Positions 6,689-10,445 of a stretch of 10,445 nt of DNA are shown one piece after another. The notes under the pieces were generated by a model. The model was given only the letters and a program-made list of their open reading frames with translations. It was not told where the DNA came from and searched no databases. This stretch comes from an uncultured Candidatus Saccharibacteria bacterium (GTDB lineage Bacteria; Patescibacteriota; Saccharimonadia; Saccharimonadales; Saccharimonadaceae). A program made the position numbers and the translations under genes. Within the stretch, counting starts at the first letter, position 1. Each line of letters starts with the position of its first letter. Where the stretch lies: the NCBI GenBank assembly GCA_947306315.1, contig CAMZGF010000026.1, positions 1 to 10,445 on the forward strand, in the 5' to 3' direction.

Positions 6689-7083
6689 TGGCAGAGAAAT
6701 ACACTTATGGTCTCGGTCGTCGTAAAGCAGCTACTGCTCGTGCACGTCTTTACAAAGGCAAAGGAAAAATCACAATCAACGACAAAGACGCTCTCGACTA
6801 TCTCTCAGGTAACAAAACTTACCTCGCAGAGATCACTGATCCATTAGCTCTCACCCAGAAGCAAAAAGAATATGATATCACTATTCGTGTTTCAGGTGGC
6901 GGCCTTGCAGGTCAAGTCGACGCAATTAAACTCGCTATTTCAAAAGCTCTTCAAACTGAGTTCCCAGATCTTCGCCCAATCCTTAAGAAGGCAGGATTTG
7001 TCAAACGTGATCCACGTGAGAAGGAGCGTAAGAAATACGGTCTTCGTTCTGCTCGTAAGAAAGAACAGTTCTCAAAGCGTTAA
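6688..7083 (+). CDS. rpsI: 30S ribosomal protein S9 (uS9)
   Basis: S9 lies on the small-subunit head and its C-terminal tail reaches the P-site tRNA. The 131-residue product has the usual length and pattern: YTYGLGRRKAATARARLYKGKG (residues 5-26), VSGGGLAGQVDAIKLAISKAL (68-88), and a basic tail KYGLRSARKKEQFSKR with the terminal SKR expected for tRNA contact. The start overlaps the rplM stop (TAATG). It is the last gene of the block and is followed 21 nt after its stop by a strong terminator. Confidence 0.98.
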   Translation: MAEKYTYGLGRRKAATARARLYKGKGKITINDKDALDYLSGNKTYLAEITDPLALTQKQKEYDITIRVSGGGLAGQVDAIKLAISKALQTEFPDLRPILKKAGFVKRDPREKERKKYGLRSARKKEQFSKR

Positions 7084-7104
7084 TTTACGTCAAAGAACAG
7101 ATAC

Positions 7105-7138
7105 AGAAAGCGCCCTATATTTACAAAGGGCGCTTTTT
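7105..7138 (+). terminator. Intrinsic terminator after rpsI
   Basis: The stem 7105-7116 with 7127-7138 has a GCGCCC/GGGCGC core, a 10-nt loop and a five-T tract. The loop contains TTTACA (7120-7125), the -35 of the next promoter. Confidence 0.9.
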
Positions 7139-7148
7139 GTGGTATAAT
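7120..7148 (+). promoter_or_regulatory. Predicted promoter of the cysteine-rich ORF
   Basis: The -35 is TTTACA (7120-7125, 5 of 6), the spacer is 17 bp, and the -10 is a perfect TATAAT (7143-7148) with TGG before it. The expected start is near 7155, giving a leader of about 50 nt. The -35 lies inside the loop of the rpsI terminator. Confidence 0.8.
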
Positions 7149-7156
7149 AGTATTAT

Positions 7157-7195
7157 ATGATGCTTATGGCATCTATGTTATTTTTGTACTCATAA
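7157..7195 (+). CDS. Possible 12-codon leader peptide
   Basis: An ATG two bases after the predicted transcription start opens a 12-codon frame, MMLMASMLFLYS. Its TAA stop runs into the AAGGAGG ribosome binding site of the following gene (TAAGGAGG). The peptide is hydrophobic and has four Met. It has no ribosome binding site, so it would need leaderless initiation. A frame this short may well be chance. Confidence 0.2.
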   Translation: MMLMASMLFLYS

Positions 7196-7206
7196 GGAGG
7201 TGAAAT

Positions 7207-7716
7207 ATGGGTAAGATCTTTAATATTTCTGGGGGTTCCTACGTAAGATTTGGTAGAGAGTTTCCGTTCTATTCTGGTGAAATCTTTGTAGCGGATTGCG
7301 GAAAAGCTGTTGGTTATTGTAGAGCATGGGATGAAATAACTAATGAAGAAATCTTAAGATGTATTGGCGGCATACTGGAACACGATGACATAACCGGTGA
7401 AACAGGTTTATGTTTCATCATGTATGCAGCTCATGATTATCATTCACCAATAGTCTATGTTCAGACAGACACAAATAAACCGGATTCCTGCTGTAAGTTC
7501 GAATCAAAGGATCCGAAATGCGAGGAACTGGATCTAAAGAAGAAGATAGACTCATGTCCTAGTATTGTATTGAAAGAGACCAATAAGAATGTCGAGAGAG
7601 AAGCAAAAGGTATAATTACTCAATATCATGAATCGTACAAAAATACGAAGTTAAATGCATTATTAAAAGAATGTGAAGAAATATACTGCGCTAAACTCTT
7701 GGAAGAGCTATCATAA
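7207..7716 (+). CDS. Cysteine-rich protein of unknown function
   Basis: I do not recognise this 169-residue protein. It has no signal peptide or membrane segment and is probably cytoplasmic. The N-terminal half looks beta-rich with glycines and aromatics (GGSYVRFGREFPFYSGEIFVADCG), followed by an acidic stretch with a DITGETGLCFIMYAAHDYH segment. The C-terminal third is helical and charged. There are ten cysteines (31, 38, 52, 69, 95, 96, 105, 117, 156, 161), close to 6 percent, not arranged as a recognisable zinc finger. The start is fixed by an unusually full Shine-Dalgarno, AAGGAGGTGA (7194-7203), 3 nt before the ATG. With a near-consensus promoter, this suggests strong expression. It uses AGA and ATA codons far more than the neighbouring ribosomal genes, so it may have a different history or simply lack their codon bias. 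It has its own promoter and terminator and is therefore a single-gene unit. Confidence 0.85.
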   Translation: MGKIFNISGGSYVRFGREFPFYSGEIFVADCGKAVGYCRAWDEITNEEILRCIGGILEHDDITGETGLCFIMYAAHDYHSPIVYVQTDTNKPDSCCKFESKDPKCEELDLKKKIDSCPSIVLKETNKNVEREAKGIITQYHESYKNTKLNALLKECEEIYCAKLLEELS

Positions 7717-7721
7717 CCCCC

Positions 7722-7751
7722 AAAAAAGCCGAGACTATTCTCGGCTTTTTT
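7722..7751. terminator. Two-way terminator between the cysteine-rich ORF and tRNA-Ala
   Basis: A 12-bp stem (7722-7733 with 7740-7751) starts with six A and ends with six T around a GCCGAG/CTCGGC core, with a 6-nt loop. Because both flanks are suitable, it can stop the plus-strand ORF and the minus-strand tRNA transcript. Confidence 0.9.
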
Positions 7752-7765
7752 CATGCAATACGATA

Positions 7766-7841
7766 TGGTGGAGACGATGAGACTCGAACTCACCACCTCA
7801 GCAATGCGAATGCTGCGCTCTACCAGATGAGCTACGTCCCC
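7766..7841 (-). tRNA. tRNA-Ala (anticodon CGC)
   Basis: The minus strand folds into a 76-nt cloverleaf. The 7-bp acceptor stem pairs GGGGACG with CGTCTCC and contains the G3-U70 wobble that identifies alanine tRNA. The D arm is GCTC-ATCTGGTA-GAGC. The anticodon stem CAGCA/TGCTG holds the loop TTCGCAT, anticodon CGC (plus-strand 7806-7808). The T arm has the loop TTCGAGT. Discriminator A and CCA (7766-7768) are encoded. It reads the GCG codon. It has its own promoter and terminator and lies between two unknown genes on the other strand. Confidence 0.96.
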
Positions 7842-7856
7842 ATATAATCTGAAGAA

Positions 7857-7885
7857 ATTATACCACTGATGGACATATAAGGCAA
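7857..7885 (-). promoter_or_regulatory. Predicted promoter of tRNA-Ala
   Basis: On the minus strand the -35 is TTGCCT (7885-7880, 4 of 6), the spacer is 17 bp, and the -10 is TATAAT (7862-7857) preceded by TGG. The expected start is near 7850, about 9 nt before the tRNA. It is interlocked with the divergent promoter of the 96-aa ORF. Confidence 0.75.
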
Positions 7886-7898
7886 AAAATGGTATAAT
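7870..7898 (+). promoter_or_regulatory. Predicted promoter of the 96-aa membrane protein
   Basis: The -35 is TGGACA (7870-7875, 5 of 6), the spacer is 17 bp, and the -10 is TATAAT (7893-7898) with TGG before it. The expected start is near 7905, leaving a leader of about 50 nt. Its -35 lies within the spacer of the minus-strand tRNA promoter, and the reverse also holds. Confidence 0.78.
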
Positions 7899-7954
7899 AT
7901 ATAGTATATTGTAACACGTGGGCTAGATAAGTACATTTTAAGGAGGTGGTTTAC

Positions 7955-8245
7955 ATGGTGAACCAGAAAAATGACGAAAGGCGTTTCTGGATCCTCTTGG
8001 ACAGCGATGGCAAGGGCGTAAAGATTGATCATGAAAATGATTTCAACGGTTATGACGAGACGGACAAGCATGAGGTTTTTAAAAACCTCGACAAGCTCAG
8101 AAGAACTGATCGCTTAATCTCTGAATACTGCTTTATTGCGCTTGTTGTTACCGCCGCTTCAGTTTCAGTTGGTCTATTTATACTTCTGTATCGAATACTT
8201 AAGTATCCTTTTATTAAGAAGTTCTCAAAAGACTATGACTGGTAA
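7955..8245 (+). CDS. Small single-pass membrane protein of unknown function
   Basis: This 96-residue protein is not recognised. The first 55 residues are hydrophilic and rich in Asp, Glu, Lys and Arg. One hydrophobic segment follows (about 58-79, YCFIALVVTAASVSVGLFILLY), then a short basic tail with aromatics ending YDW. The topology is uncertain because positive residues lie on both sides, with slightly more after the segment. A DSDGKGVKIDHE stretch (16-27) keeps some EF-hand loop positions (D1, D3, G6, E12) but has Lys at position 5, so calcium binding is not claimed. The longer frame from GTG at 7946 is rejected because that codon lies in the ribosome binding site AAGGAGG (7940-7946). ATG 7955 has an 8-nt spacing, though the next GTG (7958) is possible. 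It has its own promoter and terminator. Confidence 0.8.
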   Translation: MVNQKNDERRFWILLDSDGKGVKIDHENDFNGYDETDKHEVFKNLDKLRRTDRLISEYCFIALVVTAASVSVGLFILLYRILKYPFIKKFSKDYDW

Positions 8246-8257
8246 TTTCACCACATC

Positions 8258-8290
8258 AAAAGGGCTCGACATATCTCGTCGAGCCCTTTT
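8258..8290. terminator. Two-way terminator between the 96-aa ORF and glyA
   Basis: A 13-bp perfect stem (8258-8270 with 8278-8290) has the core GGGCTCGAC/GTCGAGCCC and a 7-nt loop. On the plus strand it is followed by a T-rich tail. On the minus strand the stem ends in four T, enough for a weaker terminator for glyA, whose stop lies 5 nt away. Confidence 0.9.
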
Positions 8291-8295
8291 TCTTT

Positions 8296-9690
8296 TTAGA
8301 TTGATGGAACAGAGAATTTCTTTGCCATTTCGATCACTTCGTTATGTATAGCTTTTAGCTCTTTCTTATAATCTTTTTCGAGAGTTTCGAAATCTCCAGC
8401 CTTTACGCAGAGGTCGACAACTTCCTTCATCCACTTACCGATCTTCTTCATCTCAGTTTTACCCATACCACGAGTTGTGATAGCTGGAGTACCGAGGCGA
8501 ACGCCACCGGGTCTAAATGCACCACCTTTATCACCAGGGAGCGCATTTGCGTTCAAAGTAAGACCAACAAGATCGAGCGCCTTTTCATAGAATTTACCGT
8601 TTACGCCGAAGCTGTCATCAACCTTAACAAGGAGAAGGTGATTTTCGGTTCCGTTACCTTGAAGAACGAAACCATATCTCTTGAGTTCTTCACCGAGACA
8701 TTTTGCGTTTTCTACGATTTTAGCAGCATATTTCTTAAAGTCAGGTTTTAGAGCTTCACCGAAGGCGACTGCTTTAGCTGCGATTACATGTTCTAGTGGG
8801 CCACCTTGGGTGCCTGGGAATACGGAACGATCAATAAGAATAGGAATGTTCACAAGTTTCTTCTCTGGTTTTTTAAGAGGTGATGCGACGTTACCCATCG
8901 ACAGAATGAGGCCACCACGAGGACCACGAAGAGTCTTATGGGTTGTTGTGGTCATAACATTAAATCCATAATCAAGAGGGTTTGGGTGGACTCCACCAGC
9001 AATAAGGCCAGCTACATGAGCCATGTCTGCCATAAGAAGGATTTCATGTTTCCATTTCTTCTGAGCTTTATCGCGTATCTTTGCAACGCGTTTAAAATCA
9101 GGAATTTTCATAAATGCAGAGAATCCAATAAGGATGATCTTTGGACCTTCCTTCATTGCAAGCTTTTCCATTTCTTTGTAGTCAATGTCACCATCTTTAG
9201 TTGTACCGTAAGCGATAAATTTCCAGATATGAGCAGAACGAGTTACCGGAGAGCCATGAGTAAGGTGGCCACCATGTCCGAGGTTCATAGCAAGAATCTT
9301 ATCGCCAGGCTCACACCAAGCATAGTAAACAGCTTCGTTTGCATTTGCACCAGAGTGCGGTTGGACGTTTGCATGATCTGCATGATAGAGCTCACAAGCA
9401 CGTGCAATAGCAAGGCGCTCGATTCTATCGACATTCACCTGACCGCCATAATAACGATAATTCCCATAGATTTCTTTACCTATTTTGGCATCTTTCTTGG
9501 AATAGACACATTTTGAATAGCCGGTATCTGTAAAATTCGGATACCCTTCTGAATATTTATTAGTAAGGACTGAGCCCATCGCAGCAAGTACATCTTTAGA
9601 TACATAGTTTTCTGATGGAATAAGCTCGAGGCCCTCTTTCTGACGTTTCTTTTCTGAATTAATTAAATCAAATACAATATCTTTTGCCAT
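8296..9690 (-). CDS. glyA: Serine hydroxymethyltransferase, with extra loops
   Basis: This PLP enzyme converts serine and tetrahydrofolate to glycine and 5,10-methylenetetrahydrofolate, the one-carbon donor for dTMP synthesis. Key residues are visible: Glu48 in YSEGYP, the GHGGHLTHG loop (138-146), Asp222 and His225 in ADMAHVAG, the PLP-binding Lys252 in TTTTHKTLRGPRGG, and Arg398 in GGVRLGTPA. At 464 residues it is about 45 longer than common bacterial forms. The main extra is about 25 residues between EGYP (48-51) and RYYGG (79-83), normally separated by two residues. A smaller one lies at QKKWKHE (210-216). The ATG at 9690 has AGAAAGGA upstream on the minus strand. It lies 49 nt after folA with no visible terminator, so it is probably the last gene of a thyA-folA-glyA operon. 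Plus-strand ORFs across it are shadows. Confidence 0.97.
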   Translation of the reverse strand: MAKDIVFDLINSEKKRQKEGLELIPSENYVSKDVLAAMGSVLTNKYSEGYPNFTDTGYSKCVYSKKDAKIGKEIYGNYRYYGGQVNVDRIERLAIARACELYHADHANVQPHSGANANEAVYYAWCEPGDKILAMNLGHGGHLTHGSPVTRSAHIWKFIAYGTTKDGDIDYKEMEKLAMKEGPKIILIGFSAFMKIPDFKRVAKIRDKAQKKWKHEILLMADMAHVAGLIAGGVHPNPLDYGFNVMTTTTHKTLRGPRGGLILSMGNVASPLKKPEKKLVNIPILIDRSVFPGTQGGPLEHVIAAKAVAFGEALKPDFKKYAAKIVENAKCLGEELKRYGFVLQGNGTENHLLLVKVDDSFGVNGKFYEKALDLVGLTLNANALPGDKGGAFRPGGVRLGTPAITTRGMGKTEMKKIGKWMKEVVDLCVKAGDFETLEKDYKKELKAIHNEVIEMAKKFSVPSI

Positions 9691-9739
9691 ATAAAATCCT
9701 TTCTATAATCATATAGTTCCACCGCTGTGAAAAATTAGA

Positions 9740-10234
9740 TCATAGAGCCTCCTTCTTTGTATAGACTACAAACTCATAACTTAAATCACCATCTTTACCT
9801 TCGCCCTTAGATTCTTTTTTATAGAGATCTTTATTGAAGTTAGCAAAAAATGTATCCGCGTCCGCATCTTCAGCGTCTACTTCTGTCAAATAGAGTTTAT
9901 TTGCATATTCTAGGAAGCTAGCATATACTCTTCCGCCACCTATTACAAATATTTCTTCTTTAGAATTTAAAGGGTAGTCTCTAAATAGATCATCCATATT
10001 CTTGTATACGATAACTCCATCGGGGAATTCGCCACCATGCCCGCTTAAAACTATATGTTTGCGATTTGGAAGCATCTTAGGAAGTGAGAAAAACGTATTA
10101 GAGCCCATAACAACAGTATGTCCATTCGTAACTTTCTTAAAATATTTCAAATCACCAGGAATATTAAAACAAAGCCCGCCTTGCTTTCCAAGTTCATTTT
10201 TTCTACCTATTGCTGCAATAATTGAATAGCTCAT
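9740..10234 (-). CDS. folA: Dihydrofolate reductase
   Basis: The enzyme reduces dihydrofolate to tetrahydrofolate with NADPH, restoring the cofactor oxidised by thymidylate synthase. The 164-residue product has normal length. It shows IIAAIGRKNELGK at the N-terminus, the catalytic acid Asp28 (E. coli Asp27) in NIPGDL, Arg58 in LPNRKHIVLS (folate binding), VIGGGRVYASFL (97-108) for the cofactor, and Thr117 in LTEVD. Two usual residues differ. The Trp of the LPW motif is Phe23 with Cys22 before it, and the Arg of MGRxT, which contacts the NADPH 2'-phosphate in E. coli, is Ser45. The ATG lies 2 nt after the thyA stop, with GGAG inside the thyA 3' end. The stop is TGA, which supports the standard bacterial code. 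Confidence 0.97.
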   Translation of the reverse strand: MSYSIIAAIGRKNELGKQGGLCFNIPGDLKYFKKVTNGHTVVMGSNTFFSLPKMLPNRKHIVLSGHGGEFPDGVIVYKNMDDLFRDYPLNSKEEIFVIGGGRVYASFLEYANKLYLTEVDAEDADADTFFANFNKDLYKKESKGEGKDGDLSYEFVVYTKKEAL

Positions 10235-10236
10235 TT

Positions 10237-10445
10237 CTACTCCGTAATAGGCATTTTGATAGTGCCTAGATTCTCGTAGTTTTCAAGTTTTATATCTTTA
10301 AGCTCACGAGAATTATCAAACTTAAAGAAATCTGTTATTTCTGGATTAATCCAAAGAGTAGGTGCTTTCGGAAGGTCTTTACCCTCATTTGCATCTTCAG
10401 AGCGTTTAATCTGTTCTTTTATGCCATCACCCTGGTTTTCGTAAA
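10237..10445 (-). CDS. thyA: Thymidylate synthase, 3' part
   Basis: The last 69 codons of ThyA, which methylates dUMP to dTMP with methylenetetrahydrofolate; the rest lies beyond the window. The minus-strand frame reads YENQ...GIKEQIKR, then LPKAPTLWINPEITDFF, and ends with IKLENYENLGTIKMPITE. This matches the family's C-terminal pattern of NPEI--FF and YE---TIKMP. The family usually ends in a hydrophobic residue (for example PVAI in E. coli) that closes over the active site; here the end is PITE. The TAG stop (10237-10239) is 2 nt upstream of folA, so the two are probably co-translated. The frame is open to the window edge. Confidence 0.95.
   Translation of the reverse strand, partial: YENQGDGIKEQIKRSEDANEGKDLPKAPTLWINPEITDFFKFDNSRELKDIKLENYENLGTIKMPITE

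Noticed and set aside
7999..8034. An EF-hand-like calcium loop in the 96-aa protein
   Set aside because: Positions 1, 3, 6 and 12 fit, but position 5 is Lys and the hydrophobic residue is shifted by one; there is no flanking helix pair. Kept only as a remark.
7832..8071. A 79-residue minus-strand ORF across the tRNA-Ala 5' end, both promoters and the 96-aa ORF start
   Set aside because: It overlaps the tRNA, two promoters and a better-supported gene.
8938..9516. A 192-residue plus-strand ORF across glyA
   Set aside because: It is an antisense shadow of a clear SHMT gene; its cysteine- and phenylalanine-rich composition is typical of such frames.
9734..9750. A strong GGAGG followed by an ATG overlapping the folA stop (ATGA) on the minus strand, giving a two-codon frame
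   Set aside because: The frame ends after Met-Ile. It may be a relic of a coupled gene, but the 49-nt gap holds nothing recognisable.
1..10445. Search for CRISPR arrays, insertion sequences, attachment sites and prophage genes
   Set aside because: No spaced direct repeats, transposase, integrase or long terminal inverted repeats were seen, and the tRNA 3' end is not repeated elsewhere in the window.

Overview
The window reads as a chromosomal segment of a Candidate Phyla Radiation bacterium, most likely a Saccharibacterium (TM7). The lineage call is an inference. It rests on rpsE running straight into rplO with no rpmD (L30) between them, zinc-free L36 and S4 proteins, very tight gene packing, and a sortase in the ribosomal-protein cluster. 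TGA ends folA, so the UGA-Gly code of Gracilibacteria/SR1 does not apply.

Positions 1-7083 (+ strand) hold the end of the spc operon and the alpha operon: rpsE (3' end), rplO, terminator, secY, a class F-like sortase, terminator, infA, a structured 125-nt gap, then rpmJ, rpsM, rpsK, rpsD, rpoA, rplQ, rplM and rpsI. Four junctions use a 1-nt TAATG overlap and most other gaps are under 25 nt. Between secY and infA, where adk and map usually lie, there is only the sortase. These genes supply ribosomal subunits, the RNA polymerase alpha subunit, initiation factor 1, the protein export channel and a surface-anchoring transpeptidase.

Positions 7084-8295 are an accessory island with two short proteins of unknown function. 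One is a cysteine-rich 169-aa protein with a possible leader peptide; the other is a 96-aa single-pass membrane protein. Between them, on the minus strand, lies tRNA-Ala(CGC). The tRNA and membrane-protein promoters are divergent and interlocked. Both convergent junctions of the island have two-way terminators.

Positions 8296-10445 (- strand) hold an operon transcribed thyA (3' end) > folA > glyA. Thymidylate synthase makes dTMP and dihydrofolate, dihydrofolate reductase restores tetrahydrofolate, and serine hydroxymethyltransferase recharges it with a one-carbon unit. Together they form the whole thymidylate cycle.

The most distinctive structure is a composite element seen three times, before secY, infA and the cysteine-rich ORF. 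The loop of the upstream gene's terminator hairpin carries the -35 of the next promoter, exactly 17 bp from an extended -10 just after the T-tract. No CRISPR array, insertion sequence, phage gene or defence system was seen.
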